Shown: positions 34,042 to 42,871 of the stretch, one piece after another
Position numbering within the stretch: position 1 is the first letter of the stretch
Layout of the letters: every line of letters starts with the position of its first letter
Made by a program: the position numbers and the translations under genes
From: Lachnospiraceae bacterium KH1T2
GTDB lineage: Bacteria; Bacillota; Clostridia; Lachnospirales; Lachnospiraceae
Length of the DNA stretch: 64,000 nucleotides
Reading direction: 5' to 3'
NCBI GenBank assembly: GCA_900114405.1
Contig: FOSY01000002.1
Coordinates: 186,001-250,000, forward strand
The notes under the pieces: generated by a model
Told to the model about the DNA's origin: nothing
Databases searched by the model: none
The model's input: the letters and a program-made list of their open reading frames with translations, nothing else

Positions 34042-36603
34042 ATGAATACAGAAAAGATTAAGATACGCAAGTTTTATCTTCTTTCGTTCTTATTGCCTTT
34101 TTCAATTACACTTTTATTGTTTATCATCAATGGAATTTTTCCATTTGGTGATACAACATTTTTGAAGAAAGATTTTTATCAGCAATACACACCTTTCTTC
34201 TACGAATTTTATAGAAAACTAAAAAATGGAGATTCACTGTTTTACTCATGGAATGCAGGTATCGGTGCTAATTTCTTTGCAGTATTTGTGTATTACCTTG
34301 CAAGCCCGTTCAACCTTTTATCATTACTGCTTCCTGAGAAATACATACTCGAGTTTATGTCATACATGGTTTTATTAAAGACCGGATTAATGGGACTTAC
34401 AATGTCCCATTATCTCCGACGTCACTTTGATAAAACCGACCTGAGCATTACTGTTTTCGGAATGGCTTATGCATTCAGCGGTTTCATGTGTGCATATAAC
34501 TGGAATGTTATGTGGATGGAAGTTCTTGTAATGGCTCCGCTCACAATACTCGGGCTTGAGTACATTCACAAAGGGCAAAAACCTTATATGTACTGCTTAG
34601 CACTTGCTTACTCTATTTTCACTAACTATTACCTCTCTATAATGCTGTGCATGTATCTGGTAATTTATTTTATCGTGCTTAGCATAAAGCAGGGCTTCAA
34701 ATTCAGCTCGTTTTTCCGCTTTGGATGGTATTCACTGCTTGCAGGTGCTTTCGGCGCTGTATTGATGCTTCCTGAGCTTGCTGCACTACAGTTTACTTCA
34801 TTTACAAGCTCGAAATTTCCAAAAAAGCTTGAGATATATCAGAACTGGCTTGAAGTTTTAGGACGACATCTCATAGGTATCGAAACAGAGCAGGGGCTTG
34901 ATCATTGGCCAAATATCTATGCAGGACTATTTACACTATTTTTAGTAGCTCTCTACTTTGCAACCAGACGTGTTTCACTTAAAGATAAAATTTTGAATGG
35001 AATAGTCATCCTATTCTTTATACTTAGCTTTAATATTAACTTTTTGAATTACATATGGCATGGATTAAATTATCCTGATTCACTGCCTGCTCGTCAGACA
35101 TATCTATATTGTCTGCTGCTTATCACAATAGCATATGAAGGCTACCAGCACATTTTAGACAGCGGAAGGGTTGCTTTCTTTACAAGTATTGCCATAACCG
35201 TCATTTTTATTGCTGTAGTTTTGATTTTCGATCATGATGATGCACTTAGTGTTGAAACCATAATCTTTAATGCCGGTTTTGGAATTGTAATGGCTGCAAT
35301 TCTCATTCTGCTTAGATTTTCTGCTTCACACCCTAAAGACCTGCGCATGACATACGTTCTTTTCAGCGTTGTCATGGTCATAGAGCTTTCAGTCAACAGC
35401 TTTGATATAAATGGGCGTTCAATTTCGAGAAAAGGATACTTTTCTTCATATGATGACTATAAAAAGCTTAACTTGACTGTCAACTCAGTCAATATTGACA
35501 ATAATGATCCACTTGGAAGAGTTGACGAAATAAAGCGCAAAATAAGGAACAATTCAATGATAATTGATTTTTCGTCTTTATCATGCTTCTCTTCTACAAC
35601 TAACGGTCTTATAAAGAAGTACTGTGATCGCTATGGTTTAATGAACAGTCGTGTATTTTATCTTAACGAAGGTGTCACACCTATATCAGCTGCAATAATG
35701 GGTCAGCACTTTACAATGGTTCCAGAAGGCGCTGTATGGAATTCTGAAGATATTGCTAACGAAATAGATGCAAAAGGCAATTCCAAGCTTTATGAGCTTA
35801 AATACACGCTTCCTGCCGGTTATGTTTTAAGAAACTCCGACAAGCTTTTTGCTTCAACAGCTTCATGTGATGAAATTTTATCAGGCGATCTTAAAGGATA
35901 TGGTTATGGAAATGATCCTCTCATTATACAGAATGACCTGGGGCATGAACTCGGTCTCGAAAGTGATCTGTTTTCGCTAATACAAAACGTAGATGGCTCT
36001 GGTAAAACAGCTGAGATCGTGTACCCTGAAGACTGTCACTTATACCTTTACGACAGTAAAAAGACAGATAAGGATCTTCTTCTGAAATATAGCGATTCAA
36101 AAGATAGCTCAGAGGTAAAATATTCTTCTAAAAAATACAAATACGTATTTGATCTTGGCTATCATAAGGCCGGAACAAAGGTAACTCTTAAAGTTGATGA
36201 AGACTCCACTTCAAGTTTCGACCTTAGAGTTTATAAATTTAACAATGATAGCGCACAGAAATTTATTGATATTATCAACTCTAATGAAAAATTAGAAAAT
36301 ATAGTAAAAACTGATTCTGCATTAAGCGGAACAATAGATATGAAGTCAGATGGACGCCTTGTCCTACAGATACCATACGAAAAAGGCTGGACTTTATATG
36401 TAGATGGCAATGAGCAGGAAATTGATCTTTTTGACAGTCTATATATAAGTACTGAACTTTCAGAAGGGCTTCACACGATAGAAGTAAAATTCTATCCTGA
36501 AGGACTTAATTTAGGACTGCTGATCAGTGCAGCATCTGTAATACTTATCTTGATTTCATTCTTTATAGAAAGAAAGATAAAAACTAATGAATTACAAGTA
36601 TAA
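34042..36603 (+). CDS. yfhO: YfhO family membrane glycosyltransferase
   Basis: This 853-residue protein has about 12-13 membrane helices with a large extracytoplasmic C-terminal part ending in one more helix and a basic tail. The start region (GIFPFGDTTFLKKDFYQQYTPFF) and the FYSWNAGIGANFFA block are YfhO hallmarks. YfhO proteins are GT-C-type enzymes that glycosylate lipoteichoic acid in Bacillus-like species (family knowledge). It is the second gene of the operon, with AAGGAG before the ATG. Confidence 0.88.
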   Translation: MNTEKIKIRKFYLLSFLLPFSITLLLFIINGIFPFGDTTFLKKDFYQQYTPFFYEFYRKLKNGDSLFYSWNAGIGANFFAVFVYYLASPFNLLSLLLPEKYILEFMSYMVLLKTGLMGLTMSHYLRRHFDKTDLSITVFGMAYAFSGFMCAYNWNVMWMEVLVMAPLTILGLEYIHKGQKPYMYCLALAYSIFTNYYLSIMLCMYLVIYFIVLSIKQGFKFSSFFRFGWYSLLAGAFGAVLMLPELAALQFTSFTSSKFPKKLEIYQNWLEVLGRHLIGIETEQGLDHWPNIYAGLFTLFLVALYFATRRVSLKDKILNGIVILFFILSFNINFLNYIWHGLNYPDSLPARQTYLYCLLLITIAYEGYQHILDSGRVAFFTSIAITVIFIAVVLIFDHDDALSVETIIFNAGFGIVMAAILILLRFSASHPKDLRMTYVLFSVVMVIELSVNSFDINGRSISRKGYFSSYDDYKKLNLTVNSVNIDNNDPLGRVDEIKRKIRNNSMIIDFSSLSCFSSTTNGLIKKYCDRYGLMNSRVFYLNEGVTPISAAIMGQHFTMVPEGAVWNSEDIANEIDAKGNSKLYELKYTLPAGYVLRNSDKLFASTASCDEILSGDLKGYGYGNDPLIIQNDLGHELGLESDLFSLIQNVDGSGKTAEIVYPEDCHLYLYDSKKTDKDLLLKYSDSKDSSEVKYSSKKYKYVFDLGYHKAGTKVTLKVDEDSTSSFDLRVYKFNNDSAQKFIDIINSNEKLENIVKTDSALSGTIDMKSDGRLVLQIPYEKGWTLYVDGNEQEIDLFDSLYISTELSEGLHTIEVKFYPEGLNLGLLISAASVILILISFFIERKIKTNELQV

Positions 36604-36629
36604 AAAAAATATTCAATGGAGGTTATGCG

Positions 36630-36803
36630 GTGAATAATTCTGATAAGCTTGAACTTGAGAATGCCGTTAAGCTCTATTGTGCTGTAACACATTCACAATT
36701 TTTATTTGTTAATGATGATTTAACTATCGGCTATAGACTCCCAAATGAGAAAACAGAAATTCTCAATATCCGAGAGTTTGCCAAAAGAGTTCTCGAATTA
36801 TAA
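36630..36803 (+). CDS. Small protein of 57 residues, unknown function
   Basis: A GTG codon at 36630 is preceded by GGAGG with an 8-nt spacer and opens a 57-codon frame ending in TAA at 36801-36803. The product is soluble and mixed in charge, begins MNNSDKLELENAVKLYC and ends IREFAKRVLEL, and has no motif I recognise. It lies 26 bp after the yfhO gene and before the shared terminator, so it is probably the third gene of that operon. The strong ribosome site and clean stop support translation; nothing else does. Confidence 0.6.
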   Translation: MNNSDKLELENAVKLYCAVTHSQFLFVNDDLTIGYRLPNEKTEILNIREFAKRVLEL

Positions 36804-36895
36804 AAAATACGGATTCTCTGCGCAAACACAGGAGCTATAGGCTCGTTCATGCCGCGCATTGCATCTTACGCACACAGTGCGTTTTCCTAAAAAAT

Positions 36896-36929
36896 TACGC
36901 TGTGGAAATTTTTCCACAGCGTATTTTTT
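36896..36929. terminator. Bidirectional intrinsic terminator
   Basis: TACGCTGTGGAAA (36896-36908) pairs perfectly with TTTCCACAGCGTA (36911-36923), with T-runs on both sides. It ends the LtaS/yfhO operon (plus) and the ligA transcript (minus). A smaller hairpin, ACGCAC/GTGCGT with TTTTCC, lies at about 36869-36888. Confidence 0.9.
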
Positions 36930-38893
36930 CATCCAAATCTCTCAACAAACTCATCTTCCGTAATTATAGGAATTCCAAGCTCTTTTGCTTTTCTGTTTTT
37001 TGATGACTGCGACTCAATATCATTATTTACAAGGAAATTCGTCTTCTTAGAAACAGACCCTGTCACAGAACCATTCTGAGATTCAACATAAGCCTTAAAT
37101 TCGTTTCGATTTTTATAATGATGCACATCTCCTGTAATTACAAATGTAAGTCCTGAACATTTGCCATTTTCGTCGATTGCTGCACCGCCATTTGCAACCT
37201 TTACCTCATTTAAGAGTTTCTGTAATTCTACAGCATTTCGTTCTACAGCATACCATTCATGAATCGAGTTAGATTTTTCAGTACCTATTCCATCAATATC
37301 TTCAAAGCTCAAGTGCTCTCTAAGGCTCTTCAAAAAGCCATCAAATCCTATCTTCGTTACGATTTTCTTGGCCGCATCCCCTCCAACCATTGGAATGCAA
37401 AGAGCATATATAAAATGAACCGGATCAGCTTCTCTCGACTTTTCTATAGCCTTATCCATATTTTCAACAGATTTCTCACCGAATCCGTCCATTTCACGTA
37501 TATTTTCGTAATGATCCCTCAAGTGATAGATATCTGAAAAATCATTTATAAAGCCTGCATTCATAAAACGCAGCATAGTCTGTATTGAAAGCCCATCTAT
37601 GTCCATTCCTGTCTTACTTACAAATCGTGTAAAACGCTTAAGATGTTTAGCAGGACATTCCTCATTTGTACAATGAAGCGTCTTAGTTCCGCTATGGACG
37701 CTTACACGCTTTTCTGTCGGAGCTCCACATACCGGACATTTCTCAGGTATATAAAGTTCGCCTACCTTCTCTTTTACCCTGATAATCTTAGGAATTATCT
37801 TATTTGCCTTGATGCAGCTCATAACTGTACCTTTGCCGCCCACTCCTAAACGTTCGATCTCAGAAAGGTTGCAAAGTGATGCACGAGATACAGTTGTTCC
37901 TTCCAGTGAAACCGGCTCAAAAACAGCAACCGGAGATATAGTTGAAACAGCACATGACCATTCTATATGGTCAAGTCGAGTCTCTGCCTCTGTATCCTGC
38001 CACTTGAACGCATAGCCCGCTCTTGTAGCATGATGACCTGTTACAGAACCTGTCTGTGCATAATCATTATCTTCATAGGCTATTACTAATCCATCAACTG
38101 GTATAGGCATTTGACCATTTTCTACACGCTCTGTCCAACGCTGTACAACTTCCGGCAGGTCGCCTGCATTCGTCCTTTCGCGGTCAACTACCGTAAAACC
38201 GGCTTTTTCAAGGAAATTCATTCTATCGCCCCATGAAGATATATCATCATCTATATGAACAAGGGTAAAAGCATTGAAATGTACATGTCTTTCCTTAACC
38301 TTCTGCGGATCATCCAGTGCCAGCGTACCTGATGCAAGGTTTCTTGGATTTGCATACTTATCTCCATCATCCTCAATTGTTTCATTGATAAGTTCAAAAT
38401 CAGGATAAGATATAGTCGCCTCTCCTCTTACTACAAGATGTCCCTTATAATCGATCTTTTGTGGAAAACCTGCTATAGAATCCTTTAAGAAAGTTATATT
38501 AGAGCCTACAGTACCATTTCCACGAGTAAGGATTTTTGCAAGTTTTCCATTATCATATGTTAATACCAAAGTAAGTCCATCAAGCTTCCATGAAAGCCAT
38601 ATATCACGTTCACCGGCCCACTCCTGCAGATCACTTACGAGCTTTGTTTTTGCCAAAGAAAGCGCAGGAAATTCATGTGTTTCCCTATTACTTGATGCCT
38701 CCTCGTATCCTGCATTCTGAGTAGGGCTATCTGGCAAAATATAGTTTGATTCGTTTTCAAGAGCAGTTAACTCATCAAACATTGCATCCCACTCAAAGTT
38801 AGACATTATCTCTTCTTCGCCGTTATAATATGCCCTAGATGCCTCATTAAGCGTTGAAACCAAATATTCAATGCGTTCTTTGCTGTCAGCCAT
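36929..38893 (-). CDS. ligA: NAD+-dependent DNA ligase
   Basis: This 654-residue protein has the LigA order: domain Ia (YYNGEEEIMSNFEWDAMFDEL), adenylation lysine in WKLDGLTL (KxDG) near residue 103, OB fold, four-Cys zinc finger (CPVCGAP and CTNEECPAK), helix-hairpin-helix region and a C-terminal BRCT domain (from about 580). It seals nicks in replication and repair. Some motifs diverge from the common form (SWKLDG rather than EPKIDG), so it may be the second LigA paralogue that several Lachnospiraceae carry. It follows the pseudouridine synthase gene by 4 bp. Confidence 0.92.
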   Translation of the reverse strand: MADSKERIEYLVSTLNEASRAYYNGEEEIMSNFEWDAMFDELTALENESNYILPDSPTQNAGYEEASSNRETHEFPALSLAKTKLVSDLQEWAGERDIWLSWKLDGLTLVLTYDNGKLAKILTRGNGTVGSNITFLKDSIAGFPQKIDYKGHLVVRGEATISYPDFELINETIEDDGDKYANPRNLASGTLALDDPQKVKERHVHFNAFTLVHIDDDISSWGDRMNFLEKAGFTVVDRERTNAGDLPEVVQRWTERVENGQMPIPVDGLVIAYEDNDYAQTGSVTGHHATRAGYAFKWQDTEAETRLDHIEWSCAVSTISPVAVFEPVSLEGTTVSRASLCNLSEIERLGVGGKGTVMSCIKANKIIPKIIRVKEKVGELYIPEKCPVCGAPTEKRVSVHSGTKTLHCTNEECPAKHLKRFTRFVSKTGMDIDGLSIQTMLRFMNAGFINDFSDIYHLRDHYENIREMDGFGEKSVENMDKAIEKSREADPVHFIYALCIPMVGGDAAKKIVTKIGFDGFLKSLREHLSFEDIDGIGTEKSNSIHEWYAVERNAVELQKLLNEVKVANGGAAIDENGKCSGLTFVITGDVHHYKNRNEFKAYVESQNGSVTGSVSKKTNFLVNNDIESQSSKNRKAKELGIPIITEDEFVERFG

Positions 38894-38897
38894 TAGA

Positions 38898-39614
38898 TCA
38901 ATTTCTCCAATTCTTTAATTTATTAATCTCTTCTTCTGATAATTCCCGCCATTCTCCCGGCTTGATCCTATCAAGTGTTATATTCATAAATCGAATGCGT
39001 TTCAAAGAAACAACAGAATATCCAAAATATTCGCACATTCGCCTTATCTGCCTGTTCATACCTTCTGTAAGTATGCAATTAAAACTCTTTGCACCTGTTC
39101 TCTTTATCTTACACGGGCGTGTACGTCTTTCTTCGCCTTCAATCAATAAAAGTCCGCCTGCAGCCATTTTACCAAGCGAACTCTCGTCTAATGCTTTATC
39201 ACATATTACCTCATACTCCTTTTCATGCCCATTTGCACCCTTAAGGAGCTGATTTACCAGCGTTCCATCATTAGTCATAAGTATAAGACCTTCGGACTCC
39301 TTATCCAGTCTTCCTATTGGATATACTCGTATGGGATAATTTACTTTATCTATAATATTATTGTGGCAGTTGCCCTGATCTTTCGTGGAGCAAACTATTC
39401 CTCTTTCTTTGTAGTAAGCAAGCACTACTTTTTTCTCTTCACGCTTTATAGCTTTGCCGTCAATGATTATTTCATCATCATCCGAAACCTTTTGCCCCTT
39501 TTCAGGAAGCTTTCCATTGACCAAAATTCTCTCTTCATCAATAAACCTGTCGGCTTCGCGTCTGGAGCAGACGCCTACAGCCGACAGGTATTTATTCAAT
39601 CTCATTAATTCCAT
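38898..39614 (-). CDS. RsuA/RluB/RluF family rRNA pseudouridine synthase
   Basis: This 238-residue enzyme has an N-terminal S4 domain (RLNKYLSAVGVCSRREADRFI) and a catalytic domain with PIGRLDKESEGLILMTNDG, where the RLD aspartate is catalytic, plus LTEGMNRQIRRMCEYFGY. The EGMNRQIRRM form points to the RluF/RluB side of the family; the exact uridine cannot be told. Little Shine-Dalgarno complementarity is visible before the ATG, so translation may be coupled to the response regulator gene 5 bp upstream. Confidence 0.9.
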   Translation of the reverse strand: MELMRLNKYLSAVGVCSRREADRFIDEERILVNGKLPEKGQKVSDDDEIIIDGKAIKREEKKVVLAYYKERGIVCSTKDQGNCHNNIIDKVNYPIRVYPIGRLDKESEGLILMTNDGTLVNQLLKGANGHEKEYEVICDKALDESSLGKMAAGGLLLIEGEERRTRPCKIKRTGAKSFNCILTEGMNRQIRRMCEYFGYSVVSLKRIRFMNITLDRIKPGEWRELSEEEINKLKNWRN

Positions 39615-39619
39615 AATTT

Positions 39620-40018
39620 TTATCTGTATAAATAACCTACTTCTGCCAGTTTAAGATGCATGTCAATCTTTCTGAACATATTTTCCATAATGAATGGTTT
39701 TTGGAGAAAGTCGATAGCACCATGATCATACGCTCTTGCTTTGGTGATCACCGAAACATCATTCATTGTAATGAGGATCGGTACATTCTCCATATGTGGA
39801 ATCCTATGAATGGCCTGCATGCACGTGATACCATTCATATCAGGCATATGCATATCAATAAATATAATATCAGGTCTCATAGACCTTGCTTTCTCAATAG
39901 CTTCTCCACCTGATTCTGCCCCTTCAAAATCATAACGATCTCCGATAGCTGTCTTAGCTTCTTCCAAAATCGTTGGCATGTCGTCAACAACCATGACTTT
40001 CTTACCCGTTCTACTCAT
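39620..40018 (-). CDS. Stand-alone response regulator receiver protein
   Basis: This 132-residue protein is a single CheY-like domain: acidic pocket V-D-D at residues 11-13, phosphoacceptor D55 in IIFIDMHMPDMNG, T84 and K107 in LQKPF. No output domain and no adjacent histidine kinase are present. It could act in a phosphorelay or by protein contact. AGGAGG lies 8 nt before the ATG. It leads a transcript that continues into a pseudouridine synthase and ligA. Confidence 0.9.
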   Translation of the reverse strand: MSRTGKKVMVVDDMPTILEEAKTAIGDRYDFEGAESGGEAIEKARSMRPDIIFIDMHMPDMNGITCMQAIHRIPHMENVPILITMNDVSVITKARAYDHGAIDFLQKPFIMENMFRKIDMHLKLAEVGYLYR

Positions 40019-40068
40019 ACATTCTCCCTCCTAAAGTGTACCTCGTAAAGACATGAAAAGCCCTTATA

Positions 40069-40098
40069 TTGACTATACTCTCTGTTTCATGTTACGAT
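40069..40098 (+). promoter_or_regulatory. Candidate promoter of metF
   Basis: TTGACT (40069-40074) and TACGAT (40093-40098) are 18 bp apart; the -10 is poor. No SAM riboswitch or T-box fold is evident in the leader of about 75 nt. Confidence 0.35.
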
Positions 40099-40110
40099 AT
40101 TTCGAAATAT
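40097..40110. promoter_or_regulatory. 14-bp perfect palindrome (operator candidate) before metF
   Basis: ATATTTCGAAATAT is a perfect 14-bp palindrome immediately downstream of the candidate -10. A repressor site is plausible; the regulator is unknown. A weak hairpin, ACAAAG/CTTTGT, follows at about 40122-40142. Confidence 0.45.
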
Positions 40111-40177
40111 AAATCAAGATACAAAGTTAAATAGCCTTTGTGTACTTGATAATAACAAAATAAAGGATGGCTTTTAT

Positions 40178-41035
40178 ATGATCACTGATATCTTAAGTTC
40201 CAAGAACCTTATGCTTTCATGCGAAGTATTTCCACCCAAAAAAGAAGAAGACTTTACTAAAGTCTTTGGTATTCTTGATGAAATCGCATCAGCTAAACCG
40301 GATTTTATTAGTGTTACTTATGGTGCCGGCGGTTCAAATGTAGGTAAAAACGTTGAAATTGCATCTTACATTCAAAATAAATGCAAGATTGAATCACTTG
40401 CACACATGACAAGTGTCGGCTATGATAGAGCTCACCTTGCTGAAGGACTTGAAAAGCTCAAGTCTGAAGGAATAGTAAACATTCTCGCACTGCGTGGAGA
40501 TCGTCCAAAAGACATGACTGATGAGCGTTACAATTCAAGAGAATTTGAACATGCCAGTGACATGATTCCTTTTATAAAAGAGCATGGCAGCTTCTGCGTT
40601 GCGGGTGCATGCTATCCTGAAAAGCATTTTGAAGCTCCTGATGAACTCACAGATCTTAAAAATCTTAAGATCAAGGCTTCCTCAGGATGTGATTTCCTAA
40701 TAAGCCAGCTTTTCTTTGATAACGAATATTTCTATCGTCTTCAGGATAACGCAGACAAAATTGGTATTAAAATACCGATGGATGCCGGAATCATGCCGAT
40801 AACAAGTGCTAAACAACTTGGAACGACTGTTACACTTTCAGGTACGTCAGTACCGAAAGAGCTTTCAGATATCATTGCGAAATACGGTGATGATAAAGAA
40901 GATATGAAAAAGGCCGGTATCGACTATGCTATACGTCAGGCCATTGATCTCGCCGATCACAGTGTACACGGAATACATGTTTACGCTATGAATAAGCCTG
41001 AGCTTGTAAAAGCAATCTTTAATGCTGTGAGATAA
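40178..41035 (+). CDS. metF: 5,10-methylenetetrahydrofolate reductase
   Basis: This 285-residue FAD enzyme reduces methylene-THF to methyl-THF for methionine synthesis or the acetyl-CoA pathway. The TIM-barrel signatures are LSCEVFPPKKEED at the start (catalytic Glu), SVTYGAGGS, LAHMTSVGYD, ILALRGDRP and SGCDFLISQLFFDN. It is transcribed alone between convergent or divergent minus-strand genes and has its own terminator. Confidence 0.95.
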   Translation: MITDILSSKNLMLSCEVFPPKKEEDFTKVFGILDEIASAKPDFISVTYGAGGSNVGKNVEIASYIQNKCKIESLAHMTSVGYDRAHLAEGLEKLKSEGIVNILALRGDRPKDMTDERYNSREFEHASDMIPFIKEHGSFCVAGACYPEKHFEAPDELTDLKNLKIKASSGCDFLISQLFFDNEYFYRLQDNADKIGIKIPMDAGIMPITSAKQLGTTVTLSGTSVPKELSDIIAKYGDDKEDMKKAGIDYAIRQAIDLADHSVHGIHVYAMNKPELVKAIFNAVR

Positions 41036-41040
41036 AGTTA

Positions 41041-41085
41041 AATGGCTGTGAAAATGTTTATTATTTTCACAGCCATTATTTTTAT
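41041..41085 (+). terminator. Intrinsic terminator of metF
   Basis: A perfect 15-bp stem, AATGGCTGTGAAAAT / ATTTTCACAGCCATT with a 7-nt loop, is followed by ATTTTTATAAT. Confidence 0.85.
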
Positions 41086-41159
41086 AATCCGTATCAGTTC
41101 AAAACCTTCATTTTCTCACGTCCTCAGCAGCAAGTGCTTCGTGCTGTACTGAACAGTTA

Positions 41160-42152
41160 TTATAATTCTTCCTTTTTCTCTCTGCACATAAGATCAAAAA
41201 TTGCCTGCTTAGGATCTTTGCCTTCAAACAAAATTGCATTGACCTGCTCAATGATAGGAATCTCTACATCATATTTCTTTGCAAGCTGCATAGCAGACTT
41301 AGCTGAGTAAACTCCCTCGACTACCTGCTTTACTTCTTTCATAGCTTCCTCATATGACTTACCCTGACCAATGAGAACACCAGCACTTCTATTTCTAGAA
41401 TGCTTTGATGCACAAGTAACAATAAGATCTCCAATACCTGTCAGACCATGGAATGTAGCCTCTTCACCGCCTGCAGCAACACCTAGTCTAGATATTTCAG
41501 CAATACCACGGGTTATAAGTGCGGCCTTAGTATTGTCACCATATCCAAGACCATCAGCAATACCTGCAGCAAGTGCAATTACATTCTTCAATGCTGCGCC
41601 AAGTTCCATACCATATGGATCTGTAGAAGTATAAACACGAAATACTTCACTCATAAAAACATTCTGAACATATTTTGCATTATCTTCATCTTTTGAGCCA
41701 GCTACAACAACTGTAGGCATTCCATTTCCAACTTCTTCAGCATGAGACGGTCCGCAAAGAACAACAACTCTTGACTTCTGGATCTCTTCATCAATTATCA
41801 TAGAAAGAGTATCAAGTGAATCCTCTTCTATTCCCTTAGCAACACTGACTATGAGCTGACCATAACGAACATATGGCTTCATTTGACGTGCAGTACTGCG
41901 TGTAAATGGAGAAGGAACAGCCATAACGAGCATATCCTTGTCTGCACATGCTTCAGCAAGATCAGTAGTAAAAATAATGTCGTCCTGAAGCTTTACTCCC
42001 GGAAGCTTATCTTTATGCTCACGGTCTTTTTTAAGCATTTCGATTTCAGATTCAATTGCTGACCAAACTGTTACGTGATGTCCATTATTTGCAAGAAGCC
42101 ATGTAAGAGCTGTGCCCCAGCTTCCTGCTCCAATCATTCCTATTTCTGCCAA
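41160..42152 (-). CDS. gpsA: NAD(P)H-dependent glycerol-3-phosphate dehydrogenase
   Basis: This enzyme of about 330 residues makes sn-glycerol-3-phosphate for phospholipids. It shows the Rossmann GAGSWGTALT, the VAKGIE block, ELGAALKNVIALAAG with the catalytic Lys, and GLTGIGDLIVTC. I place the start at TTG 42150-42152 (GGAGG 9 nt upstream), giving the family-typical short N-terminus; a TTG at 42173 that overlaps the plsY stop would add residues lacking family likeness. It follows plsY, which uses its product. Confidence 0.93.
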   Translation of the reverse strand: MAEIGMIGAGSWGTALTWLLANNGHHVTVWSAIESEIEMLKKDREHKDKLPGVKLQDDIIFTTDLAEACADKDMLVMAVPSPFTRSTARQMKPYVRYGQLIVSVAKGIEEDSLDTLSMIIDEEIQKSRVVVLCGPSHAEEVGNGMPTVVVAGSKDEDNAKYVQNVFMSEVFRVYTSTDPYGMELGAALKNVIALAAGIADGLGYGDNTKAALITRGIAEISRLGVAAGGEEATFHGLTGIGDLIVTCASKHSRNRSAGVLIGQGKSYEEAMKEVKQVVEGVYSAKSAMQLAKKYDVEIPIIEQVNAILFEGKDPKQAIFDLMCREKKEEL

Positions 42153-42169
42153 ACCTGCTAGCCTCCGAA

Positions 42170-42871
42170 TCAACTATTTTCCATCATTTTTTTATATCGT
42201 TCTGCTTCTGCCGCATTTTTTTCTTTGCTTATAAAAGTGCGGCGTTCTTTTCCTGACAGCAGACGGACGATATTAGAACGATGCTGCCAATACGCAAGAA
42301 TCATCAAAAGAAGCAGTATAACATAAAATTCAATCTTACAATTTGCCGGCATTACAGCAAATTTGCCATATCCGATCATACCCATTATAACCGACTCAAC
42401 TACAAGTCCAAGGTAAATAGCAAGTGAACCCAATGAAACATAATGTGTTGTAAAAAATATTCCAAAGAATATCACAAGCTCGCTTAACAAGATGATCGGA
42501 TCATGTAAACCAATAATAAGTCCGGCTGTAGCTGCTATACCTTTTCCTCCCTTAAAATTCATGTAGAAAGGAAAATCATGTCCAAGTATAACTCCAGCAG
42601 CTGCATAAAGCTCTAAGAGTGAAACATACTCCGGATATCTGCCATGAAAAATGATCCATGTAACAAGGATTGCAAAAACTGTCTTAAAAGCATCACAAAG
42701 CAATGTTATAAGTCCGGCTTTAGGTCCAAGTGTTCTAAGCATATTTGTAGTTCCGGCATTTCCGGATCCAACAGAACGAATATCAATTCCTTTGATTTTT
42801 CCATACAAATAGCCTGTCTGAATAAGTCCAAAACAATATCCGATAACCAAACTGATTATTCGAGCTAACAT
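42170..42871 (-). CDS. plsY: Acyl-phosphate glycerol-3-phosphate acyltransferase
   Basis: PlsY transfers an acyl group from acyl phosphate to glycerol-3-phosphate, the first step of phospholipid synthesis in most Gram-positives. The 233-residue protein has five or more membrane helices and the motifs SVGSGNAGTTNMLRTLG, GHDFPFYMNFKGGKGIAA and the GGKG-type third motif. A charged tail of about 30 residues (EKNAAEAERYKKM) exceeds the usual length. The ATG overlaps the der stop by one base. Confidence 0.95.
   Translation of the reverse strand: MLARIISLVIGYCFGLIQTGYLYGKIKGIDIRSVGSGNAGTTNMLRTLGPKAGLITLLCDAFKTVFAILVTWIIFHGRYPEYVSLLELYAAAGVILGHDFPFYMNFKGGKGIAATAGLIIGLHDPIILLSELVIFFGIFFTTHYVSLGSLAIYLGLVVESVIMGMIGYGKFAVMPANCKIEFYVILLLLMILAYWQHRSNIVRLLSGKERRTFISKEKNAAEAERYKKMMENS

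Noticed and set aside
41090..41159. Hairpin-like sequence (CAGCA.../GTGCTG) after gpsA
   Set aside because: The pairing is short and there is no U-tract on the minus strand, so I do not call a terminator.
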